From NCBI GenBank assembly GCA_034440615.1, contig JAOTOM010004680.1:98501-162500 (forward strand): DNA of 64,000 bases, in the 5' to 3' direction. The notes under the pieces were generated by a model. It saw only the letters and a list, made by a program, of their open reading frames with translations, ran no database searches and was not told the DNA's origin. The DNA is from Ashinkailepas kermadecensis (Eukaryota; Arthropoda; Thecostraca; Neolepadidae). Positions 48,701-61,230 of this stretch are shown piece after piece. Numbering within the stretch: the first letter of the stretch is position 1; each line of letters starts with the position of its first letter. Position numbers and translations under genes: made by a program.

Positions 48701-49735
48701 ATCTATCAAAATAAATCGAAAAGTAACAACTAACACTAAACGTTCAAGGATGTAGTCATAAAATGCCGTTTACCGCACGCCTCTACCTTACGTATAACAA
48801 ACGTTTGTGAGGGAGTGGTCGAAGTATATCTCCCGCACTGTGAGTGGTATACAATTTCCCTGTACTGCGATGGTTAAGAATATTTTATTTTAGAACACTC
48901 CAGCATATTTCCCGTGATTCCAATTCCAATCTGCTCCTAGTACTCCTGGGGCAAGTACAACAATATAAATCCATTCTTCAGATCAGATGCACGCAGCAGT
49001 GGCTCGACTGTGCTCAATTGGTTTATTATATTAGGCAGCGTCTTCTAAGAAATCAGTGTTGGCCTGTTTTCAAGCCAGCCACTGCTTTCTTCTACGGCTG
49101 CATTACCTGGGAGGTTTATTTGATCTCGTCCACTCCGTTTTCACCATTATTTTTACATGCCTTCTCAGCTGACATGACGCAAATTCCCGGTACCTATGTG
49201 TGTATTTTCGCTCACGTATAAGTCACGGCCGTCACGCTTGCTCGACCGTCTGCCACACTCGATCATCAGTCGAGTGACATATCCGTGCTGCCAGCATGAA
49301 GCCACGCCACCGGCCACAGCACAGGCCGACTACCTGCTGTTCAGTGCTCTTGCTTAGTCTGCCTAGTTCACATTTAAGTTTTTTCCTGGAGATTACTTTT
49401 GTTTCGCATTCGCAATTCGCACCCACGGTTCTTGGGCCCCGTTTGGACTGGCTGAAGAGCCGCACCCACGGTTCGTGGGCGCGGTTTGGACTAGTTTTGA
49501 CTAGACGCGACGACAATGCATGTGAGCTCTAAGTGGAGCCGATGATGCCAGTTCGGGATGCTCGTGTGCCAAACGTCTTCATGCAGATGGCTGACGAACA
49601 TGGTTGGCGAGTTCGTATCTACGATCCAATAGAGGTCATTGCAGCCGACACAAAAGCTGTCAACCGCCAAGTGCTAGGGCCACTGTGTTTGGAGCACGGC
49701 CGACACAGGTGCAGCGTTTGCACAGTAATGACAGA
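48701..49735. other. Spacer, nothing recognised
   Basis: It contains a two-copy CGCACCCACGGTTC(T/G)TGGGC duplication near 49416-49476. No gene is supported. Confidence 0.45.
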
Positions 49736-49973
<238 letters not shown>

Positions 49974-50384
49974 TGGAGGGAGATGGAGAGACGGGGATAT
50001 TGATACGCCCCTTGTTTTGTGTTCGCTCTTCACCCATATATGTCCCAACCAGCTGCCTTCTACATGAAGCATCACGAGTTCGCCAGGAGCTAAATGACAC
50101 CGACTCGAACGTGCTATCCCTGCGCTACCCAGCTACGTATGTCTGTTGTGTCGCGGTAGTCTGGCCATAGCTAGGCCATGCTCTTGCTGCAAGCATCCAC
50201 GTGATGTCACGTGCCACGGTCTTGTGCGCTGCCACCACGTGGTGCACCGAGTGACTGCACCCAGTCACAGCACACAAAACACACAGCCAGGTCGACGGTG
50301 TTTGATGGCCACGGCTGTAAGTTGGTAGTACTTGTGTGTGTGTCTTTACGACGTATCTGACTGCTGGGTCATATAGCGGCGTCA
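49974..50384. other. Spacer, nothing recognised
   Basis: No supported feature. Confidence 0.4.
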
Positions 50385-50502
50385 GCCTTTCGCGCTGGTT
50401 GGTCGCGGGCGGACCCGGCAATCCCGCCGGTTGTCAGATTCGAACCCGAGATCTTACGACCAGGAGTCGGGCTCTCTACCGACTGAGCTTCCGCGGCTCC
50501 GA
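50385..50502 (-). mobile_element. tRNA-derived SINE head
   Basis: The minus strand reads GGAGCCGCGGAAGCTCAGTC (A box, from 50500 downward), with B box GGTTCGAATCT near 50440-50450. The T stem does not pair (CTCGG against TCTGA) and the acceptor stem is absent, so it is not a tRNA gene. It then runs into CCGGCGGGATTGCCGGGTCC. It is a different family from the 19170/46166 SINEs. The end at the low-coordinate side is uncertain. Confidence 0.6.
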
Positions 50503-51752
50503 TTGGCTCTTCAAGACATGTGGAATGTCGTTCGATTTATTCGTATTTCAAGCTGCTACGTTCGCTGAAGCAGAAACTAGTTTGACAGGAAATCATGCTA
50601 TTCTGGGCTGGGGAAGACTACTCTGTACCTAATGGCGTGTGGTAATGTCGTGTCGGCACCACTTCGTCCAATTACAGAAATAACTTCGCTTGATTGTGAT
50701 CCATTTTTTAATCTAATTATATGAATCGGACCTTTCACACGAATTAGCGGGCTGCTTGCAAACCATGCGCTTGATGATGAACAACTATATATTCAGAGTC
50801 ATACGTTATCTCGTGCCCGCCATGAGGACGCAAGGGATGAGAAGCACCCACTCTTTTCCCCATCAGGAGTTTATTCCTTCGATCAAATGCTCTAATCTCG
50901 CGCAGATGGTACATTATTTCCTTCGGCTTTGACTGCAGCATCGTCGAGGCGATGTATGCCCCAAATCGCTCCATTATAGCATCAACAAATCGCCGGAAGG
51001 GCGCCTCTGTATAGCTTCTGTCATCGACAGCCTTCGGTGTCAGATGAGGCGGCCAATAACTTACAGAGACGAGTTGGGCGTGAATGTTGAGAGCAGACCG
51101 GAGAGTCGGGTGATTGATGAAGATGAGTCAGTCCCGAGGGGCTGGGAACAGACCGCGAAGCCGAGTGACTGACGGAGGCGAGTCAGTCCTGAGATGAGTC
51201 GGTCCTGAGATGAGTCGGCCCCGAGCGATTTCTAGGAGCAGGCCGGGTCGCAAGGTTTCCGGAGCTGTTTGGCTCAGACACCCGCGGTGTGATGTGGCTT
51301 CAGCTTGGATGGAACACAACCGGTTCTGCCCAACATGAAAGCTTAAAAATCGTACACCACAAAGGTAGGCCTCAGATAAGAATAGCCTGCCTGGACACGG
51401 CAATGCTAACGAACCGTAGCATCGCCAGTGGAGAGGATGCTTGCTTCCCTGAGCAGCACATCGGAAGTGTTAGGAGAACAGGATGACTCTCCTCTCCACC
51501 GCTACTACGATACCAGCGCAAGACGACCGACTTGGCAAATGTGGTCAGACGTGCAGCGGTTACTCCACCGATTGTGGGTGTCGCTCTCCAGGTTAAATAT
51601 TTGCAGTGAGCGGATTTGAAAATGCTGAATTGCCAGAAATAGATTATAAAATGTATGACATGTCGTTTGGTAATTTAACTTATACATATGCGAAAACAAG
51701 GGGAAGTGTTTTATGTGCTAGTGGGCGAGTTCCCCTTTAATCAAACCACGGC
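50503..51752. other. Spacer with a short GATGAGTCGGTCCTGA duplication
   Basis: A 15-30 base motif (GAGTCAGTCC(T/C)GAG, GATGAGTCGGTCCTGA) recurs several times at 51116-51230. No gene is recognised. Confidence 0.45.
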
Positions 51753-51960
51753 GCGGTAGCCTTTCGGTTAGCTGCGCATTCACCTTTCGTTCATTAAGCA
51801 ACAGGGTTGAATTTCTGTAGTCGTTGCTAAAATAAATCAGTAAATAATAGAACCCAGCAGATGCGATTGTAGCCACCCTACCGACTTGCCTCGGTACTAT
51901 CCTTACTCGGAGAGTCCGGCACCATCTCGAGGATGCCATGCCGGGCTGCAAATACCAGAC
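51753..51960 (+). mobile_element. Possible tRNA-derived SINE
   Basis: GGCGCGGTAGCCTTTCGGTT resembles a tRNA 5' end with A box. The B box position has a degraded GGGTTGAATTTC. An AAATAAATCAGTAAATAA stretch follows at about 51831-51848. The target site and ends are unresolved. Confidence 0.35.
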
Positions 51961-51982
51961 AGCTGCCGTTTGCCGGTCACCC

Positions 51983-52143
51983 CTACGAGGACGCTATGAC
52001 GAGCTACAATGTCCTGACAGCTGTTCTGCGTGCTTCAGATATGATAGCTCCCCTATGAGGACGCTACAATGAGCTACAATGCCCTGACAGCTGCTCTGTG
52101 TGTTTCAGATATCCGGACAGCACTACGAGGACGCTATGACGAG
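51983..52143. repeat. Tandem repeat of about 76 bp, two-plus copies
   Basis: The order (C)TA(C/T)GAGGACGCTA, GAGCTACAATG(T/C)CCTGACAG, CTG(T/C)TCTG(C/T)GTG and TTCAGATAT repeats. The third copy is partial. Copies are moderately diverged. Confidence 0.8.
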
Positions 52144-54706
52144 CCGACCGATGACAGTGCTGGGTTCGAGGCTTACCAGGTCAGGACCAGTGCGGGGGGG
52201 GGGTTCATAGGCGTAATGCAGGTGCAGATACTGCTGAGCTCAGGACTAGCGACGCGCCTGCTATGCAATGTGGGAACAAATGATACTGATTCTTGTCTCT
52301 AACAAGACGGCAAAATTGTTTGTAAAAACACAGGAAATCAAGTTGCGATATAAGATATCAAAATATAGGTATGTGTGGCACGCCTCAAGATCAATTTGTT
52401 ATTCAATTTGCATTTGAATTTACTTGTGCCAATATGCCTAACAGCATTTTACATTGGTCTTGCCAACTTTTAGGTGCATTTATGGAGCAGCCAGAGAGTG
52501 TAAATGATGCAATGTTTTTGGCCTTATGTGGTTATGTGCGTAGCAATGAACGTACAAACAAATATAAATCAGCACGTAACACACAAGATGTAGAAAAACA
52601 ACGGTTTTTCGTTGAATTCTAACATACGATTAAAAAAGCATCGCATGCAAAAAAATGTGAAGAATCTCCCCGACGTTCTGCAAGCACCATGCAACCTACG
52701 GTGACGAGAGACGATTACGGGAGTCTTCCTGCTCTGAGTATGTAACTGAATTCTGTCGCACAACTGAGGCATGCCCCCGTTGGGGGCCTGGCCTGCCTTG
52801 CCGTTGAGCACTGCCCGGCTTGGTGTGCATGCGATTGATGTGTGGCAATGTGATGATTGACAGGTTCATCAGTGGGTTGGAGCGTTCGATATTGCTTTTC
52901 AGATACTTATCTAGGGCAAAGGCTGCTAACGCTTCCTCGGGTCATTCCAGTTTTTCCTCACCGAATTGCCTGTCAACCAGGCGATGGGAGAGAGTGGAAG
53001 CAACATCCTACTGACAAATACGTACGAAGGTGAACTTTACCCCATTGCGAGAGTACTCCGATGGGCCTCGAAGTAGTTAGAAGGAGGCGCATAGTGCCCC
53101 TCCCAATGATATCTCAAAAACTGTCCGGGAAATTTAATTGAGGAAAGCGACAATTGATTTCTGGTGATGCCATCTACATTTATGGAAAATATAATCCTGA
53201 ACACTTTGACTGAGTATAAATGAACCAAGAATCGGGTGGAAACTTAGGAATGCTGCAGACCCGGCGGCGTCTGTATTTCGCAACCGACACAGTCATACCT
53301 TTCCTCACTTTATTGCCAATGAAGCGGTCTTCCTATTCACATCGAGCTTCCAAAGATCACAGCCGCTCCCAGGCCGTATCCAATTGGATAATTATTTTGA
53401 CTTATTTCCGTTACTTATGGTATGCCTCCAATTTTGAACTTAATGTTGTCCTGAGCACAAAACTGACTTTAGAGGTACCTGTGTGTCCATGACGTGTGTT
53501 CACAGTGTCGGAATCAGCGAATCGACAAATGGGAGGCAATTTGATGTGCATGCTGGTGCCAAATATCCACATTATCGCACGTCTCATGATGACAAGTTCC
53601 GTGCCTGAATTGGGGCCTTTCGGAAAGACCACTATCTTCAGAAAATTTCATCGTAGGCGGAGTCAGGGACATCACGATGAGGGTTATCATCAGAGTTCGA
53701 CTTAGACACGGGCTAAACTAGCCAATTTCTAAAAATGAAGAACCGGGGGAGAAATGGCATCCGAAAAGCCCTCTTCTGGTGCCGCCCTTGATAATACATA
53801 CATTAAGCACGTATCAATCATGTTAAAACTTCGGCACAAACATCCCGGCACTTCAATGCATACACCTAGATACCAAGTTTGAAAAATATAGCTGGCCACC
53901 CTTAGCCCTATCTGGAACTGACCTCATTTATGACGTCACCACCAGAAGAAGGCTTTGCACACGATCGTATCACTGATCTGTAATTATTTCATTGTGTCGT
54001 ATATGCTCATCATGTATGTAAAAAATCTTCAGCTTGGTCTATGCCGTATTATTATATTTTTTCGCAAGCAAGACCAACAACATGAAACCAGTCCAGAGTA
54101 CGCCAGAACACAATAGTGATTGCATGGCAAGTACTATATACGGTACTGTCAATGCATCAAAGATATGATACATGAACTGAACTTTCACATATTTCGCGAT
54201 GAAGTGAAAATAAATCATCCTTTTGTGAACAATCTTGGGAGCGAGTATTCCAGTGATTCGTCAATGACGAATGGAACGTATGTGGTCTGCTGGATGTCAA
54301 TAAGGTCATCCGAACTCGAAATATATTAAATACTTCGCTTAAATTAACGATTATGTTATCCCGGAAAGCAGAACAAAAACGACGCAGACATTAGTGCCCT
54401 CGTCCAATCATTAGTTGGTGCACAGTGTTGCCAAGTTGCACTGGGTGGCTTCTTCACATGTTTACCCGGTGGCTACAATGAATGCTCTCCCCAGCCCCAT
54501 TTGCTGTTACGATGCCCCTAATGTTGTTTATAGGAAGTTGAAGACATTCAATTCGAAGCACAATGGATGTGATCAAACGCGACGCTCCCATATAGTTATG
54601 TTCCATAGCAGCATGATTCAACTAGCGTTTGTGTAAATGTTGCTTCCGGTGGTGGACCTGAGCGACCATCCGAACCCGCCGCCTTCCGTACTATTCGTCG
54701 CTCAGT
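52144..54706. other. Spacer, nothing recognised
   Basis: About 2.5 kb of unique-looking, mostly AT-leaning sequence. The longest frames are 83-90 codons (52371-52622 and 53220-53492, plus strand). Neither has a recognisable motif or convincing splice boundaries. Confidence 0.5.
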
Positions 54707-54822
54707 TGGTCAGCTATTCATTCGCCTGCACAGCTCGTCGACTGTTCATTCGCCTGCACAGCTCGTCGACTGTTCATTGGCCTGTACAGCTCGTCAGCTA
54801 TTCATTCGCCTGCACAGTTTCG
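54707..54822. repeat. Tandem repeat of about 28 bp, four copies
   Basis: Units of GCTCGTCGACTGTTCATTCG + CCTGCACA, with variants TCAGCTATTCATT and GGCCTGTACAG. Confidence 0.85.
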
Positions 54823-54989
54823 ACCCAGAGGAGAAATCACGGCTTGCGTTCACCGCTAAAGTCTGCACAGCTACAACTTGGTCAACAGTACACTTGTGCA
54901 CTCATCCAGCACATTTTGGTTTAATGCCGAATGTCTATGTCACACACTGTATTGTTAGAACCGGCGCAAATATCCGACATACGTTGCGT

Positions 54990-56037
54990 GTCAGGTCTGT
55001 TGACACAGTACATGTCAACACCGGACTGTGCACAGACTGTTGACACAGCACATGTCAACACCGGACTGTGCACAGACTGTTGACACAGCACATGTCAGCA
55101 CCGGACTGTGCACAGACTCAGTCGACAGTTGACACAACACCGGACTATGCACAGACTGTTGACTCAGCACATGTCAACACCGGACTGTGCACAGACTGTT
55201 GACACAGCACATGTCAACACCGGACTATGCACAGACTGTTGACACAGCACATGTCAACACCGGACTGTGCACAGACTGTTGACACAGCACATGTCAACAC
55301 CGGACTGTGCACAGACTGTTGACACAGCACATGTCAACACCGGACTATGCACAGACTGTTGACACAGCACATGTCAACACCGGACTGTGCACAGACTGTT
55401 GACACAGCACATGTCAACACCGGACTGTGCACAGACTGTTGACACAGCACATGTCAACACCGGACTGTGCACAAACTGTTGACACAGCACATGTCAACAC
55501 CGGACTGTGCACAGACTCAGTCGACAGTTGACACAACACCGGACTATGCACAGACTGTTGACACAACACATGTCAACACCGGACTATGCACAGACTGTTG
55601 ACACAGCACATGTCAACACCGGACTGTGCACACACTGTTGACACAGCACATGTCAACACCGGACTGTGCACACACTGTTGACACAGCACATGTCAACACC
55701 GGACTGTGCACACACTGTTGACACAGCACATGTCAACACCGGACTGTGCACACACTGTTGACACAGCACATGTCAACACCGGACTATGCACAGACTGTTG
55801 ACACAGCACATGTCAACACCGGACTGTGCACACACTGTTGACACAGCACATGTCAACACCGGACTGTGCACACACTGTTGACACAGCACATGTCAACACC
55901 GGACTATGCACAGACTGTTGACACAGCACATGTCAACACCGGACTGTGCACAGACTGTTGACACAGCACATGTCAACACCGGACTGTGCACAGACTGTTG
56001 ACACAGCACATGTCAACACCGGACTGTGCACACACTC
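54990..56037. repeat. 40-bp minisatellite, about 26 copies, with higher-order structure
   Basis: The unit is GTTGACACAGCACATGTCAA + CACCGGACTGTGCACAGACT. Each unit has TGTTGACA and TGTCAACA as 8-base arms around a 7-base loop. A rare variant block with an extra CAGTCGACAG and a missing CATGTCAA occurs at about 55112 and again at about 55511, 399 bases apart, so a block of ten units was duplicated. The later part carries mostly CACACACT in place of CACAGACT, so variants are regionally clustered. Confidence 0.97.
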
Positions 56038-56351
56038 ACGGCATTCGCTGGAAATGCCACATTCAGTCAGGGCGTTACACTCGTCACGGTGTTACATTGA
56101 ACTGACGTGCTCCTTTGTTCTCGAGCCTTGCCGTGGTGCTTGTGCCAGCGTTCAAGCTTTCAGAGGATGCTAATGGACGTCGTCAACTAACCGTGCGATT
56201 GTGAAATGACTGCAATGTGATGCGTTGATGAGGCTGCACTCTATTTATACAGAGCTCTGTATTATCCGGACATTGGACGGACTAGTATTGGACACACTAC
56301 ACTGGATACACTGGGCTGTACTGATGGAGCTGAGTAACATTCCGACAAGCG

Positions 56352-56704
56352 CGTCACTTGGGCCAGTCAGTACGGCACCGAAAAGGCGACAGTGTACCGG
56401 CTCCATCTGGCTACATTTGGACCGGACGTGTCGGGTCCACCTGCCGGTCGACAGGGTCAACAGGGCGCAGTCACTTGGGCCAGTCAGTACGGCACCGAAA
56501 AGGCGACAGTGTACCGGCTCCATCTGGCTACATTTGGACCGGACGTGTCGGGTCCACCTGCCGGTCGACAGGGTCAACAGGGCGCAGTCACTTGGGCCAG
56601 TCAGTACGGCACCGAAAAGGCGACAGTGTACCGGCTCCATCTGGCTACATTTGGACCGGACGTGTCGGGTCCACCTGCCGGTCGACAGGGTCAACAGGGC
56701 GCAA
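56352..56704. repeat. 117-bp tandem repeat, three copies, near identical
   Basis: The three copies begin near 56352, 56469 and 56586 (CACTTGGGCCAGTCAGTACG) and are identical as far as I can read. At 117 bases (39 codons) all frames stay in register. One plus-strand frame reads as a repeat with VYRLHLATFGPDVSGPPAG and GRQGQQG, which looks somewhat protein-like. Other plus and minus frames are equally open, and nothing recognisable flanks the array. Confidence 0.95.
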
Positions 56705-57330
56705 CACGGCCTCGCGGCGCTGCGTCGGCTGGCCTTGGGCTGGCCGACGGCGGCCGCCCCACGTTTACCACGTGCTGGGCTTCCTGTGCGATCCATCAGC
56801 GTCGGCCGGGCTCGACAGGATTGCCAGTCACAGTGGTACACGCGGCGGGCCGACGGCGCCGCCGGGCGACTCTCAAGTAGCCGGCACGGCCGGCCGGCGG
56901 TCGCCGCCGGGCGACTCTCAAGTAGCCGGCGCCGCTGGCCGGCGGTCGCCGCCGGGCGACTCTCAAGTAGCCGGCGCCGCTAGCCAGCGGTCGCCGCACG
57001 CGCCGACTCCGAATACCGATACGGCGGCGCGTCGGCGGGCGCGGCGATCGGCCGACGCGCCGGCACCGCACTGCGGCCGGACGTTTTTGTCGGCCGCTTT
57101 GATATTCGACGATGATAAGTGGCGCCGACCGCCCGTATGGATGCGCTCGGGCGCGTTTTTAGACGTCGAGGTCATCGCTTTGCGCCGTGTCCAGTGCACG
57201 TGCTCAACGTGCGGCGGCGAGCTGCTAGCTGCTGGATCGACGCGCTCTCGGTCGGTCCGCCGGGTTGTCGCGGCGCTGTCCCAATACACTCCAAACAGCA
57301 TGGTACAAACGATAATGCTCATGTTAATGC
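56700..57330. other. CpG-rich block with a 45-bp tandem repeat
   Basis: GC-rich sequence dense in CpG. Inside it, at 56862-56992, lie about three copies of a 45-base unit (GCCGCCGGGCGACTCTCAAG + TAGCCGGC). It could mark an unmethylated regulatory region, but no transcript start, exon or known protein is visible. Confidence 0.5.
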
Positions 57331-57637
57331 GGCTGACGTTGTTCCGCGAGCGTAACAATGCCACTTGAATGAGCACGAGACATACCGGGACACGCTCCGG
57401 TGGACCGGGCGGTGAGTTTTTGTTGTCGGCCACGTGTGTCGCATTATATACCTACACCGGACCTACACCGGACCGTTTAAGTGGCACGGACCCGTGCTGG
57501 GTGGTCGGCCAACGGCAGGCGGCTGGCGCGGCTTGTCGCCGAATACACGTTCAACGGCGCAGGAATCACATTGACGTGACATCGATGGCGTCAGACACGT
57601 GCGTGTGGCTGCGCAATTCCAAACAGCTGCACGCTTG
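57331..57637. other. Spacer
   Basis: Nothing is recognised apart from a CTACACCGGAC duplication near 57451-57472. Confidence 0.4.
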
Positions 57638-57823
57638 AGAATCCACTGTTAATGTATTGCCTAGTGATGAGGCGCAAGCCCCACCATGGGCTGAACCCTC
57701 CAGAATCCATTGCCATATATTGCGCCTAATGATAGGCGCAATTCTCAACATGGGCTGAACGCTTTAGAATCCACTGCAATGTGTTGCCTAATGGTGGGGT
57801 GCAAGTCTCAACATGGTCTAAAC
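57638..57823. repeat. 64-bp tandem repeat, interrupted by the hAT element
   Basis: AGAATCCA recurs at 57638, 57702 and 57766, exactly 64 bases apart. The third unit stops at 57823 and the phase resumes at 61176, with the next AGAATCCA at 61181. The second unit contains ATTGCGCCTA-ATGA-TAGGCGCAAT, a 10-base inverted repeat. The array must predate the transposon. Confidence 0.92.
57816..57823 (+). other. hAT target-site duplication, left copy
   Basis: GTCTAAAC directly abuts the left terminal inverted repeat and is repeated exactly at 61168-61175. Confidence 0.9.
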
Positions 57824-60800
57824 CAGGGCCTCCTCTAAGGAATTTTCACCAGGTTGGATTTCTTGCTCATACCTAATCTAATCAGTATACTATGGCATCA
57901 CTAGCGGATCTAGCCCACCTGTTTAGGGAGGCCAACTTTCGGCGCGGACCCAGCCTTACCCCCCTCCTCCCCTTGGGCGTAACTAGGGTTTGCTTCACGG
58001 AAGGGGACAAACGGATTTGGAGGGTGCTCAACCTACCACTATTTTTGGTTTAAAGACACTGGATTTCGACCACAATTTTTAAAGATGGCCTATTCTATTT
58101 TTACAAAATAATATGATTAGTGACCAACTTAATTGTCCTGTGTTGGGAGCACAATCTATCACCATCGTTTTCTGAGTCAGCGGATTTCAACCCTAACTCC
58201 CCCACCTTGTCCGATGGTTTTTCTTTTGGTATCCCTTGATAAGTCACCTCAGGCTGCTGAAGTTACACTTGTGCAAATCACTTAAAAACGCAACATCTTC
58301 TAATTTCAGGCATTCCAGTTCGCAACGCCCGGTCGCAACCACGCCAACGTTCGTGCACGTGCACTCTCGCGTTGCGCATTCGGCGTATTCGCCACACTTC
58401 GTGCGAGTCTACGGTTTCTGCTAGGCCTCCTACAATTTGCTAATTGCTACATGATAGTTTTACGCCATATTTTACGCGATGGAATGCTTCGCATGGGGGT
58501 TCGCTGGGAAAATTCAATAAATTAAATTCGATGATTAGTTCTCTTCACATTTTCAGGTCGTTAAGAAATACGGATGCCTGAGTTGTGATGCACTTCATCT
58601 CTTTGGCTAAGTATGCTGCCAGATTGGCTACCTAACCGAGGCCCTAGCTCGTTGTTCTTTTCTTGGATCTGTTGCGTTTTTCTTCGACTAGGGATGTGGC
58701 TTAAGGCTCCAGACAATTTTTGTTAGGGGCCCGGCACATTTTTAATACCCCGGCTCGTGTTAGGGTTTCGTTGACTGGAATTCTGAGTCCCGAATGCGAT
58801 ACTTGGGGGGGGGAAGGGGACCGGCTGGAGTTCACGGGGCGCGTTGTAATTAGCTGGGACACCGCAATGCGATTTAGACGAGCCCCGGTGCAAATTTTCC
58901 GGCCCAGGTGCGAGTGTTCTGGGGCCAACTTGATTTATCCGGAGCCCCTACGCGAATTCGGAGGGCTCGATGCGAATTTGTGAAACCCCAGCGCAATTTT
59001 TTGGGACCCCGGCACGATTCTTGGAAACCACCCCACTCAAGATGGAGGGGGGGCATCTTCCCCCTTTGGTACGCCACTGCGGCTGCTCATCGAGTTTTTT
59101 GTTCAGCCGATGTCACTCTTCAGCGTAGAAAGACCCTTCGGGGAACTTTCTTTCGAGGCCTGGTCTTAATTTGTCTGTGCTCGGGTGGATTCGATCGAGT
59201 CGCAGTGTGATTTTGGGGATAGAGTTCTATTCTTTAAGGCCCTTGCACGACATTTTCTGACCCCGGTACGATTCTCCGGGCTCCCGGTGCGACTTTTTGT
59301 GTGGCTCGTCAAGTTTCTTTTCCGGAACTCGACGGTTTTTGGGGGCCATTGACGCGATTTGTGAGACCGCAGAGTGTATTCTGGGGAAGAATTGTGTGTG
59401 GCAGCTGCGACTTTTGGTGTCCCTGCGCGACCTTTTGGCCCCAAGTGTGACTTTGAAGGGCTGCGACGCGACTTGTTTGGGGTCCCAGTGCGATTTTTTG
59501 CTCCTGGCGTCATTTGTTTGCATCCCTAGTGCGAGGTTTACGTTATTACGTTTACGTTTACCTTTACGTACGTTCTTGGGGGCCCAATACGTTTTGGGGG
59601 CTTTTAGCGCGATTGTCAGGGCCATGGAGTGATTTTTCATGTCCGGATTGTTTTTCGTTGTCCCGGCTTCATTTGTTTGGGGTTCCGATGAGATTTGTGG
59701 ACCCCGATGCGACCTGTGGAGCTCCTGGTGTGATTTTCAAGGGCACAGGTGCTAACTTTTTTGAGGCCCCCGACGAAATATCCCGGGGCCCGACCTGTCT
59801 TTTTGGGGTTCCAGTGCGATTTTCAAGGACACCGACACGACGACCAGCGCGATTTGTAAGGGCCTCGACCAGACTTTTCGGGCCCCCAGCGTGATTTCCA
59901 GGGGCCCAGTCAGTATGTTTGGGCTCCCAGCGTCATTTTCAAGGGCCCCGGCGAGACTTATTGGGCCCCAGCGTGGTTTCCAGGGGCCACGGTCCAACCT
60001 TTTGGTGCCCACAGCGTGGTTTTATGGGGCCCCGGCCCGACCTTTTGGTGCCCACAGCGTGGTTTCATGGGGCCCCGGCCCGACCTTTTGGTGCCCACAG
60101 CGTGGTTTCAAGGGGCCCCGGCCCGACCTTTTGGCGTCCACAGCGTGACTTTCAGTGGCCTCGGCACGATAATTCGGGTCCCAACAAGATTTTCACGGGT
60201 CCGGTCAGACATTTTCGGTTCTGAACGCTATTCCGGGGCGCCGACCCGACCCTTTGAGGCCCCCAGCGCGGTTTTCAGGGGCCGCACCGCGACTTTTTTG
60301 GGGCCCGATCCCACATTCGGGAGCACTGTCGATTGTCATTCCTAGAGGCCACTGAACGATTTTTGGGGTCGTCAATGTGATTTTCAGGGGCCTCAGTGCG
60401 ATTTTGGACCCCCGGCAACATTTAGAGAGGCCCCTGCACGACTTCCTGGTGTCCTCAATGTGCTTTTCAGGTGTCCCGGTGGGAATTTTTGGGACCCCAA
60501 CGGGTTTTTAGGGGGTCAGGCGCAATTTTTCCGAACGACGGTGCGGTTCTTAGGGGCCCCGCAACCTATCAGGGTGGGGGTGGGGGGCAACTGCCCCCTT
60601 TTTCGGGGGAAGGTGTGGGGGGGGTAGTTTCGCCTGGGGGAGGAAAACCGATCAACATTCCCACACGTTATACACCTTGTCTATTTTACAAAGGCATCTA
60701 GCTTCGTCTGTCTCTTCATTTTAGCAACATCGAAGAGAAAACCACAAATGCATATCTAGCGCTCGTCACTCATGCCATGCGGCCTGGCTCGTGTCGCCCC

Positions 60801-61167
60801 GCTCTTCTGTGGTATGCGTAAATGTCTAAAATGTCATGTTTTTGTAATACCAGAGTTAATATACCCAATTGCTGGCTTTGTAGCATGCATTTGTTTTAAA
60901 CAGAAACATTTCATAGTTGAGCCTCCGTCGCTGCTTTGACCTCGGTATAGGTGCTGCCTACTTAATACCATTTGCCTTCTTGATAAAAATGCGCCGTTCC
61001 AAGGAAGAAATAACTTCCGCTACCGCAACTATGCGAAGGTTTCTTTTTCGTTGTTTTCTTCATTGAATCTCCCTTTGACTAGGTGGGATTTTTCACTCCA
61101 CTAGGTGGGATTTCACGGCACTAGGTGGGACGCATCCCATCTAGTTAACATGTTAGAGGAAGCCCTG
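57824..61167. mobile_element. Non-autonomous hAT-like DNA transposon, complete, 3344 bp
   Basis: The left terminus CAGGGCCTCCTCTAA (57824-57838) and the reverse complement of the right terminus, CAGGGCTTCCTCTAA (61153-61167), match at 14 of 15 bases. The element is flanked by exact 8-base copies of GTCTAAAC (57816-57823 and 61168-61175). An 8-bp target duplication and ends beginning CAGGG are characteristic of the hAT superfamily. Near the right end the motif CTAGGTGGGA occurs three times (about 61080-61130), possibly subterminal transposase-binding repeats. No transposase-like frame is present, so mobility would need a transposase supplied from elsewhere. Most of the interior is degenerate minisatellite. 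Confidence 0.9.
58730..60560. repeat. Degenerate minisatellite inside the hAT element
   Basis: About 1.8 kb in which motifs such as GGGGCCCCGG, GCGCGATTTTC and GCGACTTTTTGGGG alternate every 30-45 bases. The part at about 59969-60155 is more regular, with four copies of a 43-base unit containing GTGGTTTCATGGGGCCCCGG. Frames on both strands (up to 137 codons) follow the repeats. Confidence 0.85.
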
Positions 61168-61175
61168 GTCTAAAC
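61168..61175 (+). other. hAT target-site duplication, right copy
   Basis: GTCTAAAC directly follows the right terminal inverted repeat. Removing the element and one copy restores the 64-bp array to register. Confidence 0.9.
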
Positions 61176-61230
61176 ACTTCAGAATCCACTGCACGATGCA
61201 TTGCCTGGTGATGACAACTGGCTGTACAGT
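61176..61230. repeat. Remainder of the 64-bp array
   Basis: The copy beginning AGAATCCACTGC at 61181 continues the array at 57638-57823. It decays after about 61215. Confidence 0.8.
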
